The notes: generated from the sequence alone by a model not told the origin. A stretch of 64,000 bases of DNA from Parachlamydiales bacterium (GCA_023265455.1 JAHFTQ010000002.1:1-64000), one strand, 5' to 3'; numbered from the stretch's first letter, positions 9,701 to 18,595 are shown. Numbers and translations: made by a program.

Positions 9701-11111
9701 TTAAAGTGGTATTCGCAGACCAGGTGGGCCCTAAAATAAAATTAATATTTCCTGTCGTTGCACCACCCGTCCCTGTCGTCGCATCAATGGTCACATTGGT
9801 GGTTGCCAGTGCAGTTTGCACATTTGTAACATCGAGGTTTGCTGAGGCGACAGCTGTGGGAGCATAGGTTCCTGGGGGCGTTGTGGGGAATGCGGGGGTG
9901 CTTGTACCTGCAAAGTTATTGACCGTGATGTCCACAGGGTCTAAGAGTAACATTCCTGTTTTACCGTTCACAGATAAAGTATTGACAGGTCCTTTGAACT
10001 CGTGGTGATTGGATTTTGCGGAGATTTCAACAAAGCCTCCATCGCCACTCTCTCCAAGCGCCTGACAGGAAATGTTTCCCCAATAGCTGGTGAGATCGTC
10101 TCCCCATACGATTACGCGCCCTCCATCACCTGCAGTTCCGTCTGCCACGAGAGTGGCCCCTAGGGCGACGGTAGTTTTTTTCGCATTCTGGACGTCGGGA
10201 TTAGAGCCTTTGTAGTCGCCCCCCACTAAAATAGTTCCTCCTTGAGGACCTGAGACATCAATGTGAGTATGTTCTTGCAAAGAGACAGTTTCACCGAGGA
10301 GGTGAACATGGCCCGACTTTGCTATGAGTGTCCCATCGACTGTCGTTCCCCCTCGCTCTGCAACCAAGTAAATGTGGCCATTGATCTCCCGAGTCGCAAG
10401 AGCTTCAATAGTCCCTGTATGGTGAATCGCTTTTTCATAGGGACTATTTGTTTTGAACTCAACGGCTAAAGCCTGGAGCTTTCCACTGTTGTCAATCTGC
10501 TGGGTGCCCTGATTATCTAAGCGGATGTAAACTACTTGTTTAGTTTCAGGATGAATTACGACCTCTTGAGTTGAGAATCGGATCATTCCTTGGGAAGCTG
10601 TGATATTGCCGGTGTTGTTGATGGAGCGGGCAATAAAAATCACATCGCCCTCCGTTGACGTCAGGGTTCCTAGGTTAACAATCCCTCCGTCTCCAAAGTT
10701 TGTAAACTCTAAAGGAGATCCTTGCCAAAACGCTTCATTAGAAATGTCGGCAGTCGAGGCGAGGAACCCTGCCGTTTCAATCTGGGCTGCACTCCCAATA
10801 AAGACTCCTTGGGGATTGATTAGATAAAGGGGGCAGTTCGCTTGCAGCATGCCAAGGATCTGGCTGGTTGATCCCTTCACAACGCGGTTGAGCACAGCAT
10901 CTTTTGAGTGGGCTTGGATGAACCTAGCGGTTTCATGGGAACCAATATCGAATTTATCCCACTGGATGATGGCTTTGCCGTTCGCATGAACTTGGAGGCT
11001 GTCCGAGGAAGAAGTCACCGCTGCATCACCCTTGACCACTTGCCCTCCTGAGGGAAGTGAGACTAATGAGGCAGTGCAGCTGAGCATCGCAAGCGTAAGA
11101 TATTTTTTCAT
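6762..11111 (-). CDS. TpsA-type filamentous haemagglutinin-like exoprotein (1449 aa)
   Basis: A large secreted passenger of a two-partner secretion system. It starts with a signal peptide (MKKYLTLAMLSCTASLVSL), then a TPS/haemagglutination-activity domain of about 250 residues containing ANCPLYLINPQGVFIG (variant of the NPNG motif). About 900 residues of Gly/Thr/Ser/Asn-rich repeats follow, of the type SGNITLTGTG, expected to form a beta-helix fibre. The last 150 residues are non-repetitive and aromatic, with a C-x8-C pair at about 1417 and 1426. It is third in the order TpsB, TpsA, TpsA on this strand. Predicted export by the transporter encoded upstream; surface adhesion is inferred. Confidence 0.88.
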   Translation of the reverse strand: MKKYLTLAMLSCTASLVSLPSGGQVVKGDAAVTSSSDSLQVHANGKAIIQWDKFDIGSHETARFIQAHSKDAVLNRVVKGSTSQILGMLQANCPLYLINPQGVFIGSAAQIETAGFLASTADISNEAFWQGSPLEFTNFGDGGIVNLGTLTSTEGDVIFIARSINNTGNITASQGMIRFSTQEVVIHPETKQVVYIRLDNQGTQQIDNSGKLQALAVEFKTNSPYEKAIHHTGTIEALATREINGHIYLVAERGGTTVDGTLIAKSGHVHLLGETVSLQEHTHIDVSGPQGGTILVGGDYKGSNPDVQNAKKTTVALGATLVADGTAGDGGRVIVWGDDLTSYWGNISCQALGESGDGGFVEISAKSNHHEFKGPVNTLSVNGKTGMLLLDPVDITVNNFAGTSTPAFPTTPPGTYAPTAVASANLDVTNVQTALATTNVTIDATTGTGGATTGNINFILGPTWSANTTLIANAARTITVSGTISATGAGAVNFTAQGLGGTATGQGIYVSPTGLIQTDSGNITLNGTGITVAGAGQDSCDGILVDGQVITNSGTIALTGQGGDLGNGSGDGIVVRGLVNSVISGTISLQGTAGTAAGGAGSGNNGSIIRAGGIVRSSGSGDINITGTSAAIGLLGTGIELAADGTTATCEALGSGNIMFNGLITGGAATNSTGIEVGVRCTVSSQSGTITMRGRNNGTGPGSRGIQIDSTSMALAVIQSNSGNILLDSIVTAGNSSSASILVGGHVQSTSGNITFSGIHSSPIGAFQIGILLLSPAVVSTVDGNIQCTGVAGGQAAGASDVGIFFDNSTLMQTTGLGTITLMGTGGLGTSNTQGIAFLGNGIISSNQGNISLTGTGGGTGNGDGIAVTSGGTITAANNGTITLNGTASNIGITGNNGVLVSGTLSAITSAAGNINITAIGKGAGANNRGLTVSSAGNISTTSGTINVLSATGSPNGTTGGHGIYVTGANSKISAVNGALNLTGTGQGSGATNQGIRVETSGSVRSTGSAAMALTGTGSSTGTASNEGIFITGTTTTVNSVNGPIQMTGTAGKGTTNGITVDSSATVVTTTSGNLTANSPHRLTVQNNGSIRTLGVGGIALTTGGISLTTGATGGAQISTVNGNIGVNSTGSVVLTAGAVVNAAAQIATGQGNIVVSTSDNITMTGGSANGAAALIRSTTQGALTLNANNLIVQGGSATAQAGVVTQSGDINVTCVQDCQYSAPLATAPALMQTFGSDLTVIAGGSINLTGFTTISTPAPTGNLLLIAGQNISIGSTSQVIASGTVNSSLRLVVDNQFPTAPGIGPGQFILAAGGVVSAGAGTPVRIYTARRTQNGISSPINGAFFSPGPFAVDSSTEQWTTYFPGGTYGGAFFKIYYKEPQPIPQSKLFQFVAANLVQLADLLPVLKAPRYHFQICEEDRQWKYCAPTFSPYGSFIFEDDVYWIGTQF

Positions 11112-11142
11112 ATTAATTTTGATATATCAAAATCCTGAATTT

Positions 11143-13824
11143 CTAATGAGGGATATATGTAATGACACCCGAACCCGTTGTATTGACTTGCGTAGCAGGG
11201 TCAACGACTATAGGTTGATTGTTTTGCCCGCTCCCTCGCGCGGTTCCTTCAACCGTGATATTTCCATCGATGCTGGTCACTTCGGATGAGGTTCCTTCAA
11301 TGAAAATACCATTACAATAATCCGTGCCCATTCCCCCTGTACCTTGAAGATAGATCTGCGCAGCCCCTGGACCTGTTCCTGTTGAGATAACTTTTCCCAT
11401 TTCAATGCGAATGCCAGGGTTGAAAGCACCTGTGCTCTCAGATAAACCGATCACTTGGATATTACCATTTGTAGATGTAATCGCATTGCCGGTTGCCGAG
11501 ATACAAACCCCTGAATTTTCATCAAGGCCTCCCGTGTTGTGCCCATTGATCGTAATAGGAGCTGTCCCCGTTGAGATACATTGAGCGTCTGTTTCCAAGC
11601 GAATACCATAATTATATTCGTCGGAGCCATAACCCAACCCTAGGATTGTGAGACTACCGTTATGAGCTGTGACTGTTCCACTTGATATGTGGATTCCATC
11701 ATTATTGTTCTCCCCATGACCCGACGCTCCTGATAAAAGTATAGCCCCGGTTCCCGTAGAACTACACTGAGCTGCAGGCTCAAACTTCAGCCCAAAATTT
11801 AATTCTCCCGTTCCCGAACCTACTCCATTCAAGGTGATATCTCCATCAAGAGTATTGATCTCTCCTCGGCTTAAACAGATCCCCATATTTTCATTTATTC
11901 CACTGCCCCCAAATCCTTCAAGGGTAATGGGGCCTGTGCTAGTGCTGCTGATAGAGGACCCTGCGTAGATTCCTATATTACCATTTCCAGACCCATTACC
12001 CCCGCCATATCCGATCACATGTAAAAGACCTGCATCGGTCTGAAGCTGGGTGGATTGCGAAGAGATGTAAACCCCTATATTTGATTGGGCCCCCGTGCCT
12101 CCGACTCCACTCAATGTCACCGTCCCATTTCCATTTGTTAAAATCTGAGATTCACCACCTATCGAAAGTCCACTAGCATAGTCACTCCCATCTTGACGGG
12201 CGAAGCCTTCCATGGAGATACGACCTCCCCCTGCATTTAGGACACCCGAGTAAACCAAAATTTCGCCCTCTTGTTTCCCTCCGAAAATGCCAACGCTGAC
12301 GGTGATGGCGCCGCCTTGAGTATTGACTTGTGAAAGATTGTTCATTTCGAAATTTGCAACACCGGGATCGCGATGGGCTCCAGAGGCTCCGGCATCGTTG
12401 ATCGTTGCTTTAAACTCGCCTCCGTTCAGGGATAAATTTCCGAGAAGAAAAATGGACCTGCCCGCCTGAAGTGTCAGTCCGTTACCTACAGCAGAAGCGG
12501 TGACCTGATCATTAAATATAATATCGGTATTGGCTTGGATGGTGACATTGGCAGCATTGAGAGCTGATTGTAGGGTTGCGCCACTGATCCTGACGGAACC
12601 TGTCGGATTGGAACCAAAAGTGTTTCCTGTAGCAGGAGCTGCTCCGTTATAGACTATGGTCACAAACTTAGGATCAAAAACAAATCTGCCGGGGATTCCC
12701 TTGGGAGCCGCTGCATCGATAAAATTCTCATTTAAATGGAAAGTTTCGCCTTGGCATGAGAGATGAAGGGTCCCTCCATTTCCTCCTTCCACTCCTCCAC
12801 GGACATCTGCAAACCCCTGAAAAATCAGTTGATCCTCTGTCGAAAGGTTAATATCGCCTCCATCTCCTTGGAGGTGAGCATTGGCTAAAAGCCGAGCTCC
12901 CGAGTCGACACGTAAAGACAGGGTAGAGTCTGCAATCTGAATGGTGCCTCCTTTCTGCTGAGAAGAGACATCGATGATGCTCTTTTCTGTGACATGCACA
13001 TCTTTGGCAATGACCTGAACGTTGCCCGCCTCAGAGGCAAGGGTTCCGTCCAAGAGACATCCGCCCTGATCAGCGACGAGATAGATGTGGCCGTTTTTTT
13101 CTAAAGTGGCTAGAGCTTCGATGTGCCCCGTCTGTTGGATTGCTTTTTCATAAGGGCTCCTGGTTTTCAGTTCAACAGCTAGCGCCTGGATGGTTCCACT
13201 GCTCTTGATCCCTTCTTCATTCTGATTTCCTAAACGAATGAAAATGGTCTGTTTTGTCTCGGGGTTGATCATGACTTCACTTGTTGCTAACGTGACAACA
13301 CCTTCGGGGGCAATGATTTGACCTGGGTTATCGATCGCGCGTGCGATGAGAAAAACGTCTCCCTCTGTTGAAGTGATGGTGCCGAGATTAACAATTTTTC
13401 CTGAGCCAAAATTTTCAAAAACCAAATCTGAATTTTCCCAAAATGCTGCGTTGGAAATGTTAGCCGTTGTTGCTAAAAACCCCGCCGTTGTGATCTGAGC
13501 TGCACTGCCGATAAAGACTCCTTGCGGATTGATCAGATAGATTGGACAGTTCGCGTGAAGGGAGCCTAAAATTTGGCTAGCAGGGCCGCTCACCACACGA
13601 TTGAGAACGGCATTTTTGGATTGCGATTGAAGAAAAGAGACCGCTTCATGAGAGGCAATATCAAACTTATCCCAATGGATGATCGCTTTGCCTTTGGCAT
13701 TCACATGGACTGCCTCGGACAAGTGAGATATGGTGGCATCTCCTTGAACAACGTGTCCGCCTGAAGGCAGACAAAAAACCGAAGAACTGTAACAAAAGAA
13801 GAAAACTGTGAGAATTTTTTTCAT
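11143..13824 (-). CDS. TpsA-type filamentous haemagglutinin-like exoprotein (893 aa, short paralogue)
   Basis: A paralogue of the downstream 1449-residue protein. It has a signal peptide (MKKILTVFFFCYSSSVFC) and a closely similar TPS domain with CPIYLINPQGVFIGSAAQ. About 400 residues of glycine-rich repeats (TSTGTGPITL-like) follow. It stops within repeat-like sequence (TGSGVITYIPH) and lacks the aromatic, cysteine-containing C-terminal module of its neighbour. It lies 9 nt after the TpsB gene and 31 nt before the longer TpsA gene, so all three are probably one transcript. It may be naturally short or have lost its 3' end in a duplication; the sequence does not decide. Confidence 0.87.
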   Translation of the reverse strand: MKKILTVFFFCYSSSVFCLPSGGHVVQGDATISHLSEAVHVNAKGKAIIHWDKFDIASHEAVSFLQSQSKNAVLNRVVSGPASQILGSLHANCPIYLINPQGVFIGSAAQITTAGFLATTANISNAAFWENSDLVFENFGSGKIVNLGTITSTEGDVFLIARAIDNPGQIIAPEGVVTLATSEVMINPETKQTIFIRLGNQNEEGIKSSGTIQALAVELKTRSPYEKAIQQTGHIEALATLEKNGHIYLVADQGGCLLDGTLASEAGNVQVIAKDVHVTEKSIIDVSSQQKGGTIQIADSTLSLRVDSGARLLANAHLQGDGGDINLSTEDQLIFQGFADVRGGVEGGNGGTLHLSCQGETFHLNENFIDAAAPKGIPGRFVFDPKFVTIVYNGAAPATGNTFGSNPTGSVRISGATLQSALNAANVTIQANTDIIFNDQVTASAVGNGLTLQAGRSIFLLGNLSLNGGEFKATINDAGASGAHRDPGVANFEMNNLSQVNTQGGAITVSVGIFGGKQEGEILVYSGVLNAGGGRISMEGFARQDGSDYASGLSIGGESQILTNGNGTVTLSGVGGTGAQSNIGVYISSQSTQLQTDAGLLHVIGYGGGNGSGNGNIGIYAGSSISSTSTGPITLEGFGGSGINENMGICLSRGEINTLDGDITLNGVGSGTGELNFGLKFEPAAQCSSTGTGAILLSGASGHGENNNDGIHISSGTVTAHNGSLTILGLGYGSDEYNYGIRLETDAQCISTGTAPITINGHNTGGLDENSGVCISATGNAITSTNGNIQVIGLSESTGAFNPGIRIEMGKVISTGTGPGAAQIYLQGTGGMGTDYCNGIFIEGTSSEVTSIDGNITVEGTARGSGQNNQPIVVDPATQVNTTGSGVITYIPH

Positions 13825-13833
13825 TTTTTTCCT

Positions 13834-15507
13834 TTAGTAACTAGCTGTGACGTTAAAGTGGAGCCTATCCCATCCCCCTTCAAATGACTTTTTATTGTGC
13901 AACCGAATGCCCCAATCGAGTCTTAAAGTGAGGTAGGGCTCGAGGGTATAGCGGATCCCAGGTCCAGCTCCTATCAGATAGTCAGCCTTGTCCGTTCCTG
14001 GAATCGTATCAATGTTTATTCCCCACCCATAATCGATAAAAGCTATGAACTGAAGCGCGTCAGGAATTTTAGAGGAAGGCTTGACCTTTTTTGCAATTTG
14101 AAGCCCTGGGCTTCGAGCTTCCAGGCTCGCAAGAATCGCATTATCTTTGTTGACCTCTCTTTGCTCATAACCACGGACCGTATCATAACCTCCCAGTCCA
14201 AATTGTTCACTGGGCAGCAAAGGTTGGCTAGAAATTTGCCCTGCAGTTAGAAGCGAAAGAGAAAACGATTTGGGCAGTTTTTGTAAGTAGACAAATGAAC
14301 CCCGGAAATAGACCCAGTGATTGACAGCACCAGGCCGTAGCGAGGCATAGGCAGCGTCAGTCTGGTCTGCGAGCCATTTTCCTGGAGACCAGTAGAGATT
14401 TCCTGTGAAATCCAGGCGGAGCGCATTTCTTTCGTAGTTGCCGCTATAGCCCAAGACCAGTTGGGTCAAATTGACATTGTTGCCAATCCGAGGAAACTGC
14501 TCGGTAAACTCAAAGGTGTTATTGCTCCGTTTAAAATCTCCACCCGCTGTGATCTCATGTTCCAAATACGGATAAATCTTCAAAGGAGCGACATACCGAG
14601 CGCTCGTCTGCATACTCCAGCCATCGTTGCGTTTAAAAGGAGCTTGAACATAGGGGTGCACTTCAGAATACCCCCCATACACATTCAGCAACTGACCCCA
14701 TGACAAGAGCGCAGTATACTCTGCAGTATGCGCCTGAAAACGGTGGATATTATAGGAGGTGGTGAACTGATAGGAAAGAATATCGTCTAAGCCAAAAGCA
14801 TTGCCCCAGTTGAACCCTGCATACCACCGGTTAGCGCCGATGGGTTCGACCCCCATGTTGTCCGTCCCACCGTAAATTCTAGCGCAACGACGATCTTTGG
14901 TTGCGATAATAATATCTGTGGTTCCTTCTTTTTCTCCAGGGACAAAAATAAGATCGACCCGGCGAAAAGGATTACGGTTCATGAAGCTGACATTCTGGAT
15001 CAAGCGGCTCTCATCGATAGACTCGCCCGGCTTGACGGAGCAGTATTTTTTAATCCGATCACTGGAGGTCCACCGATTTCCTTCAACCGTTAGTTTTCCC
15101 AAGCGACTTTCCACAACAATGAGCTCTAAAGTGCCTGCTGTGATTTCCTGCTCGGGCGTCTGGACAATCACAAAAGGACGGTGCTCTGAGGTGTAGTAAT
15201 CGGTAATGGTTCTTTTAATCATCCCCAGAGTTTCAAGGGTGACGGGGTTCCCTAAAAATGCACTCAGTTTTTTGCGCAATTCCTCAGGATGCCCTGGAAC
15301 ATCTAACCCGGTCCAATCCACCGCTTGAACAGGCTCAAATGAAGGCGCTCTTCGGCGATCTTTAGCGCTCCCAAAAAGAGCAATGCCTTTCAGATCTCCT
15401 ATCAGCAACTCATTTTCTTGTTTTTCAAGTTGAGAAGATTCGGCTGACAATGAAAAAAAGACCAACCCTGATAAAAGACCCCAAGCCCAGCAAAGATTCC
15501 AGCGCAC
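13834..15507 (-). CDS. TpsB outer-membrane transporter of the ShlB/FhaC/HecB family
   Basis: An Omp85-superfamily pore that secretes TpsA proteins across the outer membrane. The GTG at 15507 is preferred over an upstream TTG. It follows AAGGA at a normal distance and gives a clean signal peptide (MRWNLCWAWGLLSGLVFFSL). The protein is 557 residues. Two POTRA-like modules (about residues 45-190; ELIVVESRLGKLTVEGN marks their boundary) precede a beta-barrel. The conserved Omp85 loop motif appears as LGGYDTVRGYEQR. It heads the TPS operon with two substrates downstream. The palindromic element at 15524-15693 lies immediately upstream and probably contains or shapes its promoter region. Confidence 0.9.
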   Translation of the reverse strand: MRWNLCWAWGLLSGLVFFSLSAESSQLEKQENELLIGDLKGIALFGSAKDRRRAPSFEPVQAVDWTGLDVPGHPEELRKKLSAFLGNPVTLETLGMIKRTITDYYTSEHRPFVIVQTPEQEITAGTLELIVVESRLGKLTVEGNRWTSSDRIKKYCSVKPGESIDESRLIQNVSFMNRNPFRRVDLIFVPGEKEGTTDIIIATKDRRCARIYGGTDNMGVEPIGANRWYAGFNWGNAFGLDDILSYQFTTSYNIHRFQAHTAEYTALLSWGQLLNVYGGYSEVHPYVQAPFKRNDGWSMQTSARYVAPLKIYPYLEHEITAGGDFKRSNNTFEFTEQFPRIGNNVNLTQLVLGYSGNYERNALRLDFTGNLYWSPGKWLADQTDAAYASLRPGAVNHWVYFRGSFVYLQKLPKSFSLSLLTAGQISSQPLLPSEQFGLGGYDTVRGYEQREVNKDNAILASLEARSPGLQIAKKVKPSSKIPDALQFIAFIDYGWGINIDTIPGTDKADYLIGAGPGIRYTLEPYLTLRLDWGIRLHNKKSFEGGWDRLHFNVTASY

Positions 15508-15523
15508 GATCGTTCCTTGTTGA

Positions 15524-15693
15524 AGAGGTGGTTGCAAAACTCGCTTTGGAGGCCAAATTTGATGATTTTTAAGCAGGATCCGAATTCCGCGCAAATCGCC
15601 TATTCTAAATCGAATATGTCAATTTGCGCGGAATGCGGCCCTGCTTAAAAATCATCAAATTTGGCCTCCAAAGCGAGTTTTGCAACCACCTCT
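15524..15693. repeat. large imperfect palindrome, MITE-like
   Basis: Left arm 15524-15577 and right arm 15640-15693 are perfect 54-nt inverted repeats beginning AGAGGTGGTTGCAAAACTCG. A second inverted pair (15584-15596 and 15622-15634, ATTCCGCGCAAAT) continues the stem with a 5-6 nt internal mismatch, leaving a 25-nt loop (15597-15621). It fills most of the 240-nt divergent gap between the TpsB gene and the VKOR-like gene. It encodes nothing. Size and symmetry suit a miniature inverted-repeat transposable element or a relic with transposon ends. No flanking target duplication is obvious. Confidence 0.85.
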
Positions 15694-15747
15694 AAAGTCC
15701 CATTTTTAAAGCTATGTAAATTAAAATTCAATTATTATAAGGAAAAA

Positions 15748-16932
15748 ATGAGATGGAGAGGATTTCTTAATGCCGCCTTTGGGGTCTGGCTCATCAGCAG
15801 CCCCTTGACATTCGGCCACACTAGCTCAGCACTTTATTGGAGCGATATCATTTGTGGCTTACTTGTCATCTTGATCGGCCTGATGACAGTCCATTTTCCT
15901 CTCTTAGCCTGGATCACCGCAGGAATCGGCCTTTGGCTTCAGCTCGCTCCCTTGATTTTCTGGGCTCCTGAATCTGCCGCCTATCTCAATGACACCTTCG
16001 TTGGCATCTTGTTACTGGTTTTTTCTTTTATCATCCCCGACACACCGGGAACTCCCGAAAGCCAAGGAGCAGAAGTCCCTCCAGGATGGTCGTACAACCC
16101 CTCTTCTTATTTACAACGCATTCCCGTAATTGCCTTAAACCTCATCTGTTGGCTCATTGCGCGTTATCTCGCCGCCTACCAGCTAGGCTATATCGACTCT
16201 GTTTGGGATCCGTTTTTTGGGAGCGGCACAGTTGAAGTTTTGACATCAAAAGTGTCAAAAGCCTTCCCTGTTCCAGATGCAGGACTCGGAGCCACCGCTT
16301 ATCTCCTCGAAGCACTCTTCGGCTTTGGAGATTCTCGCCGCTGGCATACGATGCCGTGGTTTGTTCTTTTTTTTGGCGTCCTGGCCGTTCCTGTCAGTTG
16401 CGTCAGTATCGTTTTAATTATCCTTCAGCCGATGGTTGTCGGAGCGTGGTGTACACTTTGCCTAGTGACAGCGGCTTTGATGCTACTGATCATCCCGTTT
16501 TCCATTGACGAAGTGTTTGCCACTCTCCAATTCATGAAGCACGCTAAGCAAAGAGGAGAGCCGCTTTGGAAAACATTTTGGGGTGGTACGGCAGTCGTAC
16601 CAGGCCCTCTTGATCCCCGCACACCGCCTTACAACGCACCTTACCGCAAGCTGTTTGATGCGATGCGGTTTGGCATTTCTTTTCCCTGGAATCTGGCTGT
16701 GTGTGCTTTAGTAGGAATCGGAGCTATGATGAGCGGTGACACGATTGAAGGAGCGCTGATCACTGTATTAGCGATTGCCTCCTGCGCAGAAATCACCCGT
16801 TTTACTCGTTACGGCATTATTCCTTTGGGCATCTGGCTACTCTTTTCAAATCCGCTACTCGGGATTGTTGCGCTTGTACTTTGTATAAGAAAAGGTCCGA
16901 TCAAAGAGCAATACGGACCTTATGTTCCTTAA
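15748..16932 (+). CDS. vitamin K epoxide reductase (VKOR)-like membrane protein
   Basis: A 394-residue polytopic membrane protein. The start at 15748 follows TAAGGA; an upstream in-frame start would begin inside the palindromic element and is unlikely. Residues 1-110 contain four hydrophobic segments with the SSP motif of SPW-type membrane repeats. A linker (PDTPGTPESQ) precedes a second set of helices carrying PWFVLFFGVLAVPVSC and the CxxC-like pair in GAWCTLCLV, matching the catalytic core of VKOR proteins that re-oxidise disulfide-forming partners. No fused thioredoxin domain is present. A role in envelope disulfide formation is inferred, consistent with cysteine-dependent chlamydial envelopes. 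The 3' end overlaps rplI convergently by 4 nt. Confidence 0.75.
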   Translation: MRWRGFLNAAFGVWLISSPLTFGHTSSALYWSDIICGLLVILIGLMTVHFPLLAWITAGIGLWLQLAPLIFWAPESAAYLNDTFVGILLLVFSFIIPDTPGTPESQGAEVPPGWSYNPSSYLQRIPVIALNLICWLIARYLAAYQLGYIDSVWDPFFGSGTVEVLTSKVSKAFPVPDAGLGATAYLLEALFGFGDSRRWHTMPWFVLFFGVLAVPVSCVSIVLIILQPMVVGAWCTLCLVTAALMLLIIPFSIDEVFATLQFMKHAKQRGEPLWKTFWGGTAVVPGPLDPRTPPYNAPYRKLFDAMRFGISFPWNLAVCALVGIGAMMSGDTIEGALITVLAIASCAEITRFTRYGIIPLGIWLLFSNPLLGIVALVLCIRKGPIKEQYGPYVP

Positions 16933-17393
16933 TGTGTCTGAGCTAATTCTCCGATAATATGAAGAACATAGCCACAAGTGACACCCTCTTTCAGTTTCAA
17001 AGTGAGCTGGTGGTCACCGACGACCTTGATAGGCTTGTTCATACCAATATTGCGACGATCCACTGAAATCCCTTCTTTAGCAAAGAGCTCAATGATGTCA
17101 GAAGGGCCTACAGATCCGTACATATTGGCTTCAGGGTCGACCTTCACAGTAATCGTGAGAGCCATCCCTTGAATTTTCGCAGCAAGCTCTTCGGCTTCTT
17201 TACGCTCAACAGATGCTTTTTCAGCGCGCTCTGCTTGGAGCTTCGCTTGCATCCTGAGAGTATGAGTCGATGCTAGGACAGCCTTTTCCTGAGGAAGGAG
17301 GTAATTGCGTGCAAAGCCAGGTTTTGCAGAGATCAACTCGCCACTACGGCCGACATCTTCCACATCTTCGGTGAGTAAGTATTGTTGTTTCAT
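16929..17393 (-). CDS. rplI: 50S ribosomal protein L9
   Basis: Ribosomal large-subunit protein of 154 residues. The N-terminus MKQQYLLTEDVEDVGRSGEL and the signature GFARNYLLPQ are those of L9, followed by the long connecting helix rich in Lys/Glu/Ala and the C-terminal RNA-binding lobe. A strong AAGGAG precedes the ATG. Last gene of the minus-strand rplY-pth-rpsF-rpsR-rplI cluster. Confidence 0.96.
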   Translation of the reverse strand: MKQQYLLTEDVEDVGRSGELISAKPGFARNYLLPQEKAVLASTHTLRMQAKLQAERAEKASVERKEAEELAAKIQGMALTITVKVDPEANMYGSVGPSDIIELFAKEGISVDRRNIGMNKPIKVVGDHQLTLKLKEGVTCGYVLHIIGELAQTH

Positions 17394-17407
17394 AAATTTT
17401 CTCCTTC

Positions 17408-17638
17408 TTAAATCTCTGACACAAACGGCAGAAGCGCCATATAACGTGCCTGTTTGATCGCAGTGACCAACTTCCGTTGGTGCCGAGCGGAGACACCGGT
17501 AATCCGGCGCGGATGGATTTTGCCTCGCTCGGAAACAAACCGGCTTAGCGTATCCAGATCTTTATAGTCGATATGATCGACACCTGCTGCAGTAAAAGGG
17601 CAGTTTCTTTTCTTCTTAGGACCAAAAGGTATTTCCAT
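17408..17638 (-). CDS. rpsR: 30S ribosomal protein S18
   Basis: The protein is 76 residues. [20 protein letters not shown] and [19 protein letters not shown] match S18, which pairs with S6 on the small-subunit platform. It sits 15 nt before rplI and 9 nt after rpsF, the standard order. Confidence 0.96.
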   Translation of the reverse strand: MEIPFGPKKKRNCPFTAAGVDHIDYKDLDTLSRFVSERGKIHPRRITGVSARHQRKLVTAIKQARYMALLPFVSEI

Positions 17639-17646
17639 AGCTCCTC

Positions 17647-17985
17647 TTATTCAGGTAGGGGTTGAAATTCAATCTTCTCAGGAACGTTTGCGACTTGCAA
17701 CGTCATGAAACGGAGAATATCTTCGTTTAAACGGTACTCTCTCCACATTTTTTCCATCACGTCAGTCGGAACGGAAAAATAGAGAAGGAAATAATGTCCT
17801 TCACGCTTTTTGTTGATCTCTGAAGCCAATCTCTTGCGCCCCTGATCAAACACTTTATGGATCTCTCCACCTTTATCGACGATGTTCGACTTGACTTTGT
17901 CTAAAAGCTTTTGTCTCGCATCATCTGTCAAGGCGGTATTGAAAATATACATCCCTTCGTAGAGATGTTTCGATTGTTTCTTCAC
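17647..17985 (-). CDS. rpsF: 30S ribosomal protein S6
   Basis: The protein is 112 residues. [20 protein letters not shown] and the later GKRRL-like segment [20 protein letters not shown] identify S6, the partner of S18. It begins 4 nt after the pth stop, so it is co-translated within the cluster. Confidence 0.95.
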   Translation of the reverse strand: MKKQSKHLYEGMYIFNTALTDDARQKLLDKVKSNIVDKGGEIHKVFDQGRKRLASEINKKREGHYFLLYFSVPTDVMEKMWREYRLNEDILRFMTLQVANVPEKIEFQPLPE

Positions 17986-17989
17986 TTTA

Positions 17990-18595
17990 TTACTCCTTTG
18001 TATTTGCCTTTGTCATTGCTGGTTGGATACCCTCATGGATCCAGCAGTCCAAGACATCGGCCGCCTTTTCAAAGACCTGTGGCAAAAGGTCTTCTTCTGA
18101 AGGCTCAAATTTTCCAAGCACGTAATCCACCATAGAGCCTTTTTTCGGGTTACCGACTCCTATCCGAAGCCGGGGATAAACATCCGTTCCCAAATGCTCC
18201 TCAACACTTTTAAGGCCGTTGTGACCTCCACTGCTCCCCTCTGATTTGAGACGCAGCACCCCAAACGGCAGCGCGACATCATCAACAACCACGACCATCT
18301 GCTTAAGAGGCATCTTGAAAACCTTAGCACAGGCTCTCACAGCTTCCCCACTGCTATTCATGTACGTGAGGGGAAGAACAACTTCCACCTTAGCTCCTAA
18401 TACCTTGCCGCGGCCGATTTCAGCTACGATCCGATCTTCTCTCCGTAGCCCCATTCCATGCCGCTTGGCAAAATACCGGACCGCACGAAACCCGACATTA
18501 TGCCGTGTCTTCTCATAAGAAGACCCTGGGTTTCCAAGTCCCACAATCAAATAATCCTTAGCTGCTGCGTTTTGAAACGACAACAACGACTTCAT
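17990..18595 (-). CDS. pth: peptidyl-tRNA hydrolase
   Basis: Releases peptides from tRNA after abortive translation. The 201 residues from the ATG at 18595 are preferred over an upstream TTG. LIVGLGNPGSSYEKTRHNVG contains the family signature with the catalytic His, and VVVDDVALPFG and GGHNGLKS are the other conserved blocks. The start lies 38 nt inside the end of rplY, an unusually deep overlap that leaves a short N-terminal extension (MKSLLSFQNAAAKD) before the normal first strand. Confidence 0.95.
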   Translation of the reverse strand: MKSLLSFQNAAAKDYLIVGLGNPGSSYEKTRHNVGFRAVRYFAKRHGMGLRREDRIVAEIGRGKVLGAKVEVVLPLTYMNSSGEAVRACAKVFKMPLKQMVVVVDDVALPFGVLRLKSEGSSGGHNGLKSVEEHLGTDVYPRLRIGVGNPKKGSMVDYVLGKFEPSEEDLLPQVFEKAADVLDCWIHEGIQPAMTKANTKE

